NCBI GenBank assembly: GCA_028290305.1
Contig: JAQGKC010000382.1
Span: 1 to 15,347 of the forward strand
Length of the DNA stretch: 15,347 nt
From: Bradyrhizobium sp.
GTDB lineage: Bacteria > Pseudomonadota > Alphaproteobacteria > Rhizobiales > Xanthobacteraceae
Reading direction: 5' to 3'
Part shown: one piece after another, positions 6,612-13,227 of the stretch
Layout: the number at the start of each line of letters is the position of its first letter
Position numbering within the stretch: the first letter of the stretch is position 1
The notes under the pieces: model-generated
The model's input: the letters and a program-made list of their open reading frames with translations, nothing else
Told to the model about the DNA's origin: nothing
Database searches by the model: none
Made by a program: the position numbers and the translations under genes

Positions 6612-7433
6612 ATGATCAAGGACGTAATGGTGCGGTTGGATGGGACGTCCGGAGATGACGCGCGTCTGGCAGCCGCCACCCAGGTTGCCGCAACCTTCGA
6701 AAGTCATATTACCGGGCTGTTCTTCAATGTCGTTCCGGATGAGTTGGTTGGCGTTGACGCCGACCAGCCCGACCAATCACCAGAGGCCGCCAAACGGGCT
6801 GGTGATGCGATCGAAGCCGTGCTGTTTCAGCGCCTGACAGAATTGCGGCAACCAACCAACCTGAGACGGTTCGATGTGGCCCGCGATCTCGATATTTCTG
6901 AAACCGCTTTGCCGGTGGCACGCACCGCCGACACCTTTGTGGCGCTTCGGCCGAATGGTCGAGCGAATGAACCGGAAGAGCTGATCGAAAACCTCCTCTA
7001 CGGCACCGGACGCCATCTCTTTCTCGTCCCCGATGACTGGAAGGGCCTGACGCCCCTGGACAACGTTATCGTCGCCTGGAACGGAAGCCGGGAAGCGGCA
7101 CGTGCCCTTGCTGAATCCCTGCCCTTTCTGCACGCGGCGGGCAAGGTTGGCGTTCTTATCGTGGAAGGGGAACATCAAACCACAACGGATGCGCTGAAGG
7201 CCAATGATGCCGTGCAGCACCTGCGGCATCATGGCATCGACGCCGTCAAATATCGCGTAATCGGCGAGGAAGACGAGACGGCAGACGTCCTAATCACTGC
7301 ATGCTGGAGCCTCGGCGCAAACATGCTGGTCATGGGCAGTTATGGTCACTCGCGCCTGCACGAATTACTGCCCGGCAGTACAACAAGCCGGATACTGCGG
7401 CGTTCGCCCTTCCCCTTGCTCATTGCGCACTGA
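6612..7433 (+). CDS. Tandem universal stress protein (UspA family)
   Basis: A 273-residue cytosolic protein with two Usp halves: about 1-140 (MIKDVMVRLDGTSGDDARLA onward, degenerate) and about 146-273. The C-terminal half (LDNVIVAWNGSREAARALAE ... ANMLVMGSYGHSRLHELLPG, then STTSRIL) has the complete nucleotide-binding pattern G-x2-G-x9-G-S at residues 242-256, so it should bind ATP; the N-terminal half lacks it. Tandem Usp proteins help survival under starvation, oxidative or low-oxygen stress. I chose ATG 6612 over the ORF start at 6570 because homologous text begins there and GAGGGTC precedes it. An exact Crp/Fnr box is 87 bp upstream. Confidence 0.88.
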   Translation: MIKDVMVRLDGTSGDDARLAAATQVAATFESHITGLFFNVVPDELVGVDADQPDQSPEAAKRAGDAIEAVLFQRLTELRQPTNLRRFDVARDLDISETALPVARTADTFVALRPNGRANEPEELIENLLYGTGRHLFLVPDDWKGLTPLDNVIVAWNGSREAARALAESLPFLHAAGKVGVLIVEGEHQTTTDALKANDAVQHLRHHGIDAVKYRVIGEEDETADVLITACWSLGANMLVMGSYGHSRLHELLPGSTTSRILRRSPFPLLIAH

Positions 7434-7736
7434 ACACGGAAGCGCGCAACCAAATTCGCTTCGTCCGGCTCGAACGCGTTGACGATGCGATCGAAGCCGT
7501 CGTCAATCCGTAAGCCGATGGGCAGGACATGCCTCAGGCGACCCACAGGGCTACGACAGAAAGGCGCGCCGTCTCGCCAGCCCGCGAGTGGGCACCGGGA
7601 CGCGCATTTGTTCCGCGAAATTGACCAACGTCAGGGCAGCAGTCCCGAATCTCTTTCATGGAAGGGTCAGTGCCGCCACGAGACTACTGCCATGCTCGAC
7701 CGAACCCGCACAGCTTTCGCCCCGAGGCACCATACA
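7434..7736 (+). other. Leader region with a relic-like frame and a near-match box
   Basis: These 303 bases hold no convincing gene. An open frame ending at 7513 closes with LERVDDAIEAVVNP, whose DNA shares a 17-bp identical run (7484-7500) with the coding part of usp at 6804-6820 (codons for DAIEAV). A near-match Crp/Fnr box is at 7621-7634. The oxidoreductase frame is open back to 7479, but the residues before 7737 do not look like the family. Confidence 0.4.
7621..7634. promoter_or_regulatory. Near-match Crp/Fnr box TTGACCAACGTCAG
   Basis: Only the last base departs from the TTGAC-N4-GTCAA palindrome. It lies 102 bp before the oxidoreductase start, a spacing similar to that of the box before the DUF1236 gene. 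Confidence 0.4.
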
Positions 7737-8705
7737 ATGCGCGTGCCCCGCACGATGTTCGCCGCGGCTATCGACCGCTTTGGCGGACCGGAGGTTCTCA
7801 CCGCTCATGCCCTGCCGGTTCCGCCGCTTGACGCCGGTGAAGTCTTGATCGCCGTCGATACCGCGGGCGTTGGCCCATGGGACGCCGATGTCCGGGCCGG
7901 CTTCTATGCCGGCCGCAAACCGCACTTTCCACTCGTCCCCGGCTTCGACGGCGCCGGCATCGTCGCAGCGGTCGGCTCGCGGGTGCGGCGGCTGAAAATC
8001 GGTGAAGAAGTCTATTCCTACAACTGGCAAAATCCGAAGGGCGGCTTTTACGCTGAATATGTCGCGGTGCCGGCCGACAAGGTCGCGCCGATCCCGAAAC
8101 GACTCGACCTGCGGCACGCCGGTGCGATCCCGACCACAGGCCTGACGGCACTACAGGGCATTGACGATGCGCTCGGATTGAAGAAAGGCGAGACCATTAT
8201 CATTCATGGTGCCTCAGGAGGTGTAGGAACGCTTGCGGTGCAATTCGCAAGACTTCGTGGCGCCAGGGTATTTGCAACTGCATCCGGCAAGGAAGGAGTG
8301 GAACTGGTACAGGAGATGGGCGCGCATGTGGCCGTCGACGGCAAACGCGTCGATGTCGACGATCAGGCCCGCCGGTTCGCACCCGATGGTGTCGACACTA
8401 TACTCGCGCTCGCCGGCGGAGACGCGCTGGAGAAATGCCTGAACGTGCTTCGGCCCGGCGGCCGCCTCGCGCACCCAAACGGCATCGAGCCGGCGCCGAA
8501 GAAGCGGCGTGGCATGACGTTGATCCGTTACGACGGCATTTCCGGTGTTCGCGAGTTCGAGCACCTCAACGCGGCAGTGCAGGCTGCGAGGCTCAAGGTT
8601 CCAATCTCGGAATGTTATTCCCTTGCCCACGCCTCCAAGGCGCATGAACGCCTCGCTGAGGGTCACGTGGTCGGAAAGATCATCCTCTCGATACACGGGA
8701 CATAG
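7737..8705 (+). CDS. Zinc-independent MDR oxidoreductase (quinone reductase-like)
   Basis: A 322-residue NAD(P)H-dependent medium-chain reductase. The N-terminal GroES-like part (about 1-130) shows FGGPEVLTAHALPVPPLDAG and VPGFDGAGIVAAVG; the GHE zinc ligands of alcohol dehydrogenases are absent. The Rossmann part carries the nucleotide motif GASGGVG at 158-164, followed by TLAVQFARLRGARVFATAS. The C-terminus KAHERLAEGHVVGKIIL is typical of the quinone oxidoreductase branch. It probably reduces quinones or reactive carbonyls under redox stress; the substrate is unknown. I chose ATG 7737 because GAGG lies 9 nt before it; ATG 7755 (MFAAAIDRFGG) and ATG 7692 are alternatives. The HTH gene begins 35 bp after its stop, so the two may form an operon. 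Confidence 0.85.
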   Translation: MRVPRTMFAAAIDRFGGPEVLTAHALPVPPLDAGEVLIAVDTAGVGPWDADVRAGFYAGRKPHFPLVPGFDGAGIVAAVGSRVRRLKIGEEVYSYNWQNPKGGFYAEYVAVPADKVAPIPKRLDLRHAGAIPTTGLTALQGIDDALGLKKGETIIIHGASGGVGTLAVQFARLRGARVFATASGKEGVELVQEMGAHVAVDGKRVDVDDQARRFAPDGVDTILALAGGDALEKCLNVLRPGGRLAHPNGIEPAPKKRRGMTLIRYDGISGVREFEHLNAAVQAARLKVPISECYSLAHASKAHERLAEGHVVGKIILSIHGT

Positions 8706-8740
8706 TCGAACGATTTACCCGAGGGCCCATTGAGGCCAAC

Positions 8741-9037
8741 GTGAAGATGCGCCCGGAACCTGCCACGCTGAGTCCGCGCTGCGCGACGTGCCACGACGGC
8801 GAAATTGCTGACGCGGTACGACGGGTCGGGACGGCCAGCGCGCGCGAGAGGGAACTTGACGCGTTGATGGCCGGCCGTCCGAACAAATTGATTGCTTACC
8901 AACTCAGCCTCAGCGTGCGCACGGTAGAAGTTCGCGGGGTGCGCATGATGGAACGGCTTGGAGTGCGGCGGCTCGCAGAAGCCTTCCGGCTGGGCGTACT
9001 GGTCAAGCTAAGTGCCTCAACATCCGCCGGCAAATAG
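8741..9037 (+). CDS. Stand-alone LuxR/FixJ-type HTH protein
   Basis: A 98-residue protein whose residues 33-92 form a LuxR/GerE-type helix-turn-helix: SARERELDALMAGRPNKLIA, then YQLSLSVRTVEVRGVRMMER, then LGVRRLAEAFRLGVL. This is closest to the C-terminal effector part of FixJ-like response regulators (usual text 'xREREVLxLVVAGxxNKxIAyeLgiSqRTVEVHRarvMeKl'). The receiver domain is absent and the first 30 residues match nothing. Helix 1 is one residue shorter than usual, and the conserved VEVHR has become VEVRG, so DNA binding may be altered. The start is GTG 8741 after GAGG; ATG 8747 is possible. It could be a truncated response regulator or a small regulator in its own right. Confidence 0.6.
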   Translation: MKMRPEPATLSPRCATCHDGEIADAVRRVGTASARERELDALMAGRPNKLIAYQLSLSVRTVEVRGVRMMERLGVRRLAEAFRLGVLVKLSASTSAGK

Positions 9038-9041
9038 CAAC

Positions 9042-9065
9042 GTCGGCGGAGACCGGCCCGCCGAC
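9042..9065. terminator. Bidirectional hairpin between convergent genes
   Basis: GTCGGCGG at 9042-9049 pairs perfectly with CCGCCGAC at 9058-9065 around an 8-nt loop. It fills the 28-bp gap between the HTH gene stop (9037) and the regulator stop (9066), the expected place for a shared terminator. No long T-run follows on either side, so strength is uncertain. Confidence 0.55.
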
Positions 9066-9758
9066 TCAAACCCCTACCGCCACTGGGCCCTCAGTCATGC
9101 GGTCTTCCAGGGCGCTTCGGTTCAGAATCTTGATTGTCCGCCTGCCTGACAGGGTGATAACGCCGCGGTGCCGCAGATCCGTGAGAGCACGGCAAACCGT
9201 CTCGACCGAGACCGCGAGATACTCGGCAATGTCATAACGCGAAACCGGTAGCACCACCTGCCCGCTTGCGTCTGAGGCGCGCCCATCAAGTGAAAGCAGG
9301 AAGGAACCAACCTTCTCCAGAGCGGTGAGGCGGCCAAGGATCAGGAGTTGGGCTTGGGAGCGCGTGAGGGATTGGAACGCGACATCCCGGAGCTCCCGCG
9401 CGAATTGAATGTCGCCTTCAGCGAGCATTTCAACCTGCTGGCCTGGATAGCTTGCAAGCACAGTTTCCTCGACAATTGCGTCCGTCGTCGCCTCATTCTG
9501 TTTGTTCGAAACGAAGAAAAAATCCCTCGGCAGCATTAGATCGACGATTTGTCTCCGCCCGTCCGAACGCACGGCGCAGCGCCGAACTGCCCCGGCGATG
9601 ACGTAGTACCAATGACCCGCAGGTCCCGAACCGTTGGAGATTTCCTGGCCACGATTGCAAATCAGAATCTTGGCAAATGCATCGAGGCGTTTCAAGGCAT
9701 GAGGCTGCGCCGAAAGGATCCGCCGGTAGTCATCAGTTGCATGGGCCCTTTTTTTCAT
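9066..9758 (-). CDS. Crp/Fnr-family regulator, FixK-like, without iron-sulfur cysteines
   Basis: A 230-residue transcription regulator. Residues about 25-110 form the cyclic-nucleotide-binding-like beta roll (KILICNRGQEISNGSGPAGH, YYVIAGAVRRCAVRSDGRRQ), then a dimer helix (about 115-155), then a winged helix: PVSRYDIAEYLAVSVETVCR then ALTDLRHRGVITLSGRR. The recognition helix has E186 and R190 in the places of FNR Glu209 and Arg213, which read TTGA...TCAA half-sites; the serine between them is Cys189. The cluster cysteines of FNR are absent, so it is not an FNR-type oxygen sensor and is closer to FixK/DNR. The start ATG 9758 is preceded by AAGGGTGAGA; upstream in-frame residues do not look coding. 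It is the obvious candidate to bind the boxes in this window. Confidence 0.85.
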   Translation of the reverse strand: MKKRAHATDDYRRILSAQPHALKRLDAFAKILICNRGQEISNGSGPAGHWYYVIAGAVRRCAVRSDGRRQIVDLMLPRDFFFVSNKQNEATTDAIVEETVLASYPGQQVEMLAEGDIQFARELRDVAFQSLTRSQAQLLILGRLTALEKVGSFLLSLDGRASDASGQVVLPVSRYDIAEYLAVSVETVCRALTDLRHRGVITLSGRRTIKILNRSALEDRMTEGPVAVGV

Positions 9759-9920
9759 GGTCTCACCCTTCGGGACTGGAGGAACCGCGTATCGGGTGAA
9801 CCATCGCTCGCCAATAACGTTCAATAGATCCCGCGAATCTGCGTACCGTAAAAATACGTAATGAGGCCTGAGGCAGGAAGCAGGAAAAAGGGAGGACGCG
9901 ATCGAATTGGAGCCCTGAAA

Positions 9921-9934
9921 TTGATTGCCATCAA
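9921..9934. promoter_or_regulatory. FNR/FixK-type box TTGATTGCCATCAA
   Basis: This is the textbook TTGAT-N4-ATCAA palindrome. It lies between the regulator gene (start 9758, minus) and the peroxiredoxin (plus). TGTAAT at 9956-9961 matches a -10 element in five of six bases and stands where a promoter with the box centred near -41.5 would have it, so activation towards the peroxiredoxin is likely. It may also serve autoregulation of the regulator. Confidence 0.7.
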
Positions 9935-10052
9935 CGACGCGCATACGCTCTCGCCTGTAATGGCCAAGTCCAGTTCGAACTCACATCCCGATCCCGTGTG
10001 AGGCCAAAAAATATCATCTATCCTGGCTCCCGGAACCGCCGCGCCGGATTTC

Positions 10053-10523
10053 ATGCTGCGGGTCGCCCCTGACCAAGACCTCACACCCTCGGATTTGAGG
10101 GGAAAACTCGTAGTCCTGGCATTTTATCCGGCGGACTGGAGCCCGGTTTGTGGCGATCAGGTGACGCTATACAACGAAGTCCTCCCTGAGTTTCACAAGC
10201 ACGACGCGGAGTTGTTGGGCATTTCGGTCGATGGGATCTGGTGCCATGCCGCCTTTGCCCGAAACCGCCACCTGCATTTTCCGCTGCTTGCCGATTTTGA
10301 ACCCAAGGGCGATGTCGCCAGGAAATATCGCGCCTATCGTACACGCGAGGGCGTCTGTGAGCGCGCGCTGTTCGTCCTCGACCGACAGGGGATCATTGCG
10401 TGGAGCTATTGCTCTCCGATCGCGGTCAATCCCGGCGCTGATGGAATTCTTGACGCCCTCGAGAAACTCTCAGATCAGGCAAATTCTCATGGCCAACTTG
10501 AAAGCGCCGATCACGCAAAGTGA
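10053..10523 (+). CDS. Peroxiredoxin (AhpC/TSA family), start codon probably lost
   Basis: A thiol peroxidase that reduces hydrogen peroxide or organic peroxides. From ATG 10053 it has 156 residues with the peroxidatic cysteine in FYPADWSPVCGDQ (C33), a variant of PxxxTxxC with Ser for Thr. Other cysteines are C64, C102 and C120 (WSYCSPIAVNPGADG); C120 could resolve. Homologous text continues in frame upstream of the ATG: ISSILAPGTAAPDF, which includes the conserved APDF strand. That segment begins at ATA 10011, 7 nt after a GTGAGG ribosome-binding site, with a TGA just before it. The real start therefore seems to have been ATG at 10011, now ATA. Initiation at ATA or a shortened product from 10053 are the alternatives. 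The DsbA-like frame overlaps its end. Confidence 0.8.
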   Translation: MLRVAPDQDLTPSDLRGKLVVLAFYPADWSPVCGDQVTLYNEVLPEFHKHDAELLGISVDGIWCHAAFARNRHLHFPLLADFEPKGDVARKYRAYRTREGVCERALFVLDRQGIIAWSYCSPIAVNPGADGILDALEKLSDQANSHGQLESADHAK

Positions 10524-11026
10524 CCATATCCGCGGACCGGTAAATGCGCCGATCACCCTCGTGGAATACCGTGATTATCAATGTCCGCATTGCGCGCTGG
10601 CACGTCCCATTGTCGATCAGGTGCAATTGCACTTCGGCCGGGACCTGCGAGTTGTGTTTCGGCACTTCCCGATGAGCGAAGTGCATTCATATGCCGAAAT
10701 CGCCGCCGAAAGCGCTGAATTTGCCGATGCGGCCGGCCTGTTTTGGGACATGCACGATGCCTGTTTGAAAACCAGGATCAGCTGAATGTCGCGGTGATCG
10801 TCTTGCTGGTGAACAGCTCGGGCTTCCAACATCAGCCATGCGCGACGCGCTCGATACGGGGCAATACAGGAACAAAGTACGCAGCGACTTTATCGGCGGG
10901 GTGCGCAGCGGCGTGAATGGCACGCCGACCTTCTTTATCAACGGTCTGCGCCATGGTGGTGCTTACGACTACGCCTCGCTGGTGACGGGTATCCAGATGC
11001 ATATCACCGCCGATACTGGCACTTGA
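10489..11026 (+). pseudogene. DsbA-like thioredoxin-fold protein, frameshifted
   Basis: The start is MANLKAPITQSDHIRGPVNA (ATG 10489, overlapping the peroxiredoxin end by 35 nt). It continues PITLVEYRDYQCPHCALARP with a CPHC active site, as in DsbA-type oxidoreductases, then RVVFRHFPMSEVHSYAEIAA. The frame breaks at TGT TTG near 10760, where one T appears missing from a run: the expected FENQDQLNVAV is readable in another frame. It changes again near 10795 to LAGEQLGLP and resumes as MRDALDTGQYRNKVRSDFIG, then GVRSGVNGTPTFFINGLRHG to the stop at 11026. The cis-proline (GTPTFF) is intact. No signal peptide is seen, so the intact form would have been a cytosolic disulfide or thiol protein, a natural partner of the overlapping peroxiredoxin. 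Confidence 0.75.
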
Positions 11027-11077
11027 AGGACCCGCTTGGATCAACGCGGCGTTTACAAATCAAAAAGTCTTTTCGAA

Positions 11078-11091
11078 TTGACAATGGTCAG
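11078..11091. promoter_or_regulatory. Near-match Crp/Fnr box TTGACAATGGTCAG
   Basis: Only the last base departs from TTGAC-N4-GTCAA. It lies 56 bp before the second PRC-barrel gene, with a weak -10-like TATGCC at 11114-11119. Confidence 0.4.
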
Positions 11092-11147
11092 TGCGGCTTC
11101 GGCATTCGGGAACTATGCCAGAGCCATACGAACCTCAGGAGAGAACC

Positions 11148-11618
11148 ATGGTTGCCCTCACAGGATTCCGAACGGCTCCGAAATCAGACATTGCTGTGAT
11201 TTCCGCATCCCCTAGTCCTCTTGCGCCACGACGACGCTCTTCGAACCGGATGATCTGGACCGCGCTCGCGGTCGCACTTGCCGCCGGTCCTGCGTTGCCG
11301 CAAGCCGGAGTACAACTGATCAAGGTAGATCTTTCGGTCGTCGCGAAAGGCTATCGGATGAGCAAGCTGATCGGCAGCAACGTCATCAACGACAAGAACG
11401 AAAAGATCGGCACCGTCGATGACGTGATCGCAGACAAGGACAAGAAACAGCTGAGCTTTGCAGTGCTGCAGGTGGGCGGCTTCCTCGGTTTGGGCGGACG
11501 TCTTGTGGCGGTGCCGTATGACAGCCTCGTCATCGACGATAATGGACAGAAGATCACGCTGCCCGGCGCGTCGAAGGACGAACTGAAGAAGTTGTCCGAA
11601 TTCAACTATCCGGCGTGA
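11148..11618 (+). CDS. Secreted PRC-barrel domain protein, second copy
   Basis: A 156-residue protein. A long positively charged N-region (APRRRSSNR) precedes a hydrophobic segment MIWTALAVALAAGPALP with likely cleavage before QAG. The PRC-barrel follows: VVAKGYRMSKLIGSNVINDK, NEKIGTVDDVIADKDKKQLS, LQVGGFLGLGGRLVAVPYDS and KITLPGASKDELKKLSEF. The motif order matches the protein at 1598-1996, so they are paralogues. The start ATG 11148 follows AGGAGAG; an internal ATG before IWTALAV would give a conventional signal peptide but lacks a ribosome-binding site. Function unknown, expected in the periplasm. The next gene begins at its stop codon, so the two are translationally close. Confidence 0.8.
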   Translation: MVALTGFRTAPKSDIAVISASPSPLAPRRRSSNRMIWTALAVALAAGPALPQAGVQLIKVDLSVVAKGYRMSKLIGSNVINDKNEKIGTVDDVIADKDKKQLSFAVLQVGGFLGLGGRLVAVPYDSLVIDDNGQKITLPGASKDELKKLSEFNYPA

Positions 11619-11644
11619 TTGAACACGCTGCATGGAAAACCTCA

Positions 11645-12298
11645 ATGCAAGGGTCGTCAGACGATATCCTGGACCAGGTCCGCAGCCGCGAGGTAACGGG
11701 CGTCTTTCATTCGCGGAAGGCGCTTATCGCTGCCGCTGAGGATTTGCTTGTTGCAGGGATCGACCGCGCTGATATCGATGTCAGTGCCTCGTTCGATGAG
11801 CTGCAACGGCGGTTGAACTACCAGTCGATTCCTCCTGCGGACCTCGCCGACATTCCGACCGCTGCCCGCCAACCGTTTTTCGGCGAAGACGACGTGCTCG
11901 GCACGGGTGTCGTCGTCGGCAGCATCGCCGGATGCATCGTCGCGATCGCCTTGGCGTTCTATCTTGTCGCTCATGACGTGAAACCGCTCTCTGTTGGGAT
12001 CGTTTCGGTTGTGGGCGGGCTGGTGGTGAGCGGCGCTGCGGTCTTGTGGGCGCGTCGACGTTTGCAGCGAGAGCGCGCGCTGGGACTGGAGAAGCTTGCG
12101 GAAGCGCACGGTCTACTGATCTGGGTGCGAATTCATTCTCCGGAGAAAGAAGCCGAAGCGCAGGAAATCCTGATGCGACACGGCGGCGAAGCGGTTCACG
12201 TTCACGAGATTGAACTGGCCAAACGGCCGGAGGACCTTCCGCTCCATTCGCTGCGAGCTGACCCCTGGCTGGGTGGCGAGCGGCTCGGGCAACCGTAA
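11645..12298 (+). CDS. Two-helix membrane protein with YflT/general-stress-like N-terminus
   Basis: A 217-residue protein. Residues about 15-55 (EVTGVFHSRKALIAAAEDLL, then VAGIDRADIDVSASFDEL) resemble the small 'general stress protein 17M/YflT'-like fold, a beta-alpha-beta unit found in stress genes. Two membrane helices follow (about 86-109 GTGVVVGSIAGCIVAIALAF and 114-137 LSVGIVSVVGGLVVSGAAVL), then a cytosolic tail (LGLEKLAEAHGLLIWVRIHS, then PEKEAEAQEILMRHGGEAVH) that reads like a second ferredoxin-like unit. The frame is open from GTG 11615, which overlaps the previous stop; ATG 11645 is preferred because similar text starts nearby. Proteins of this type are frequent in Bradyrhizobium; role unknown. 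Confidence 0.7.
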   Translation: MQGSSDDILDQVRSREVTGVFHSRKALIAAAEDLLVAGIDRADIDVSASFDELQRRLNYQSIPPADLADIPTAARQPFFGEDDVLGTGVVVGSIAGCIVAIALAFYLVAHDVKPLSVGIVSVVGGLVVSGAAVLWARRRLQRERALGLEKLAEAHGLLIWVRIHSPEKEAEAQEILMRHGGEAVHVHEIELAKRPEDLPLHSLRADPWLGGERLGQP

Positions 12299-12417
12299 CG
12301 CCGCTACAATGATCTAATGATCTGAAGTGGCCGGTCGGTGGCCTCCATCATCGTTTACCGGAAACCGCCGTTGCAACCAGGCTCCTGCCCCGACCCACAA
12401 TAAACTTGGAGCGGAAG

Positions 12418-12431
12418 TTGATAGTCGTCAT
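12418..12431. promoter_or_regulatory. Near-match Crp/Fnr box TTGATAGTCGTCAT
   Basis: One base departs from TTGAY-N4-RTCAA. It lies in the 226-bp gap before the BON gene, 93 bp from its start, with a TAAATT -10-like element at 12453-12458. The weakest of the series. Confidence 0.35.
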
Positions 12432-12524
12432 GGCTATACCCGTCAGCTCGCATAAATTGGCCGCCATCGGTTGACCTCATCAGCCGAGCCCTACAATCCC
12501 CTTAGCACAGACCTGGAGCCAACC

Positions 12525-13178
12525 ATGAAATCCGATAGTGAAATAGAACGCGATGTCCGGGAGGAATTGGAGTGGGATCCCGATCTCGATGCCGAAGATA
12601 TTGCGGTTTCGGTCAAAAATGGCGTCGTTACGCTGGCGGGCTTCACCCGTAGCTACACCGACAGGCTGGAAGCTGAGATCGCCGCGAAGCGCGTCGCTGG
12701 GGTTCACGCCGTCGCGAATGATATCGAGGTCCGACTGCCGGAGATCGATCAGCGTCCCGATCCCGATATCGCGCGGGATGCGGTCGCGGCTCTCAAGGCA
12801 GAACTGCCGATTTCGCACGACCGTATCAAGGTCATCGTCAAGGATGGCTGGGTAACCCTGGAAGGCGCGGTGGAGTGGCAATATCAAAAAAACACCGCTG
12901 ATAGCGCCGTGCGAAAGGTGAAAGGCGTGAAGGGGGTGACCAACGTCATCACGATGAAGCCCAAGGTGCAGCCTTCAGAGCTTCAACGCAAGATCATGGC
13001 CGCCTTCAAGCGAAATGCCGAGGTCGACGCAAACCGGGTCACCGTCGAAGCGAACGGTAGCGAGGTGATATTGAAAGGCACCGTTCGTTCCTGGATCGAG
13101 CGCGAGGAAGCCGAACGCGTCGCGTGGTCGGCGCCCGGCGTCACCAAGGTCGAAGACCGGATTGTGGTCAGTCCCTAA
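12525..13178 (+). CDS. Triple-BON-domain protein (OsmY-like, no signal peptide)
   Basis: A 217-residue protein made of three BON domains: about 4-72 (EIERDVREELEWDPDLDAED ... VTLAGFTRSYTDRLEAEIAA), 80-148 (ARDAVAALKAELPISHDRIK ... VTLEGAVEWQYQKNTADSAV) and 150-217 (LQRKIMAAFKRNAEVDANRV ... VILKGTVRSWIEREEAERVA). Each has the conserved 'V-G-V' core of this lipid/membrane-binding fold. E. coli OsmY is periplasmic with two BON domains; here no signal peptide is visible, so a cytosolic place is likely. I chose ATG 12525 because GGAG precedes it and residue 1 starts the first domain; the frame is open from 12471. Hsp20 follows 49 bp after its stop, suggesting one operon. A relic of domain 3 exists at 790-1013. 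Confidence 0.85.
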   Translation: MKSDSEIERDVREELEWDPDLDAEDIAVSVKNGVVTLAGFTRSYTDRLEAEIAAKRVAGVHAVANDIEVRLPEIDQRPDPDIARDAVAALKAELPISHDRIKVIVKDGWVTLEGAVEWQYQKNTADSAVRKVKGVKGVTNVITMKPKVQPSELQRKIMAAFKRNAEVDANRVTVEANGSEVILKGTVRSWIEREEAERVAWSAPGVTKVEDRIVVSP

Positions 13179-13227
13179 GTGGCGGTTTTTGCAGCTGTCC
13201 CCAACGTAAAAGTAAAAGGAGAATCGC

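Noticed and set aside
11184..11645. 153-codon minus-strand frame
   Set aside because: Antisense shadow of the second PRC-barrel gene.
12472..12485. TTGACCTCATCAGC as another Crp/Fnr box
   Set aside because: The half-sites are spaced by three instead of four bases and the second half is imperfect.
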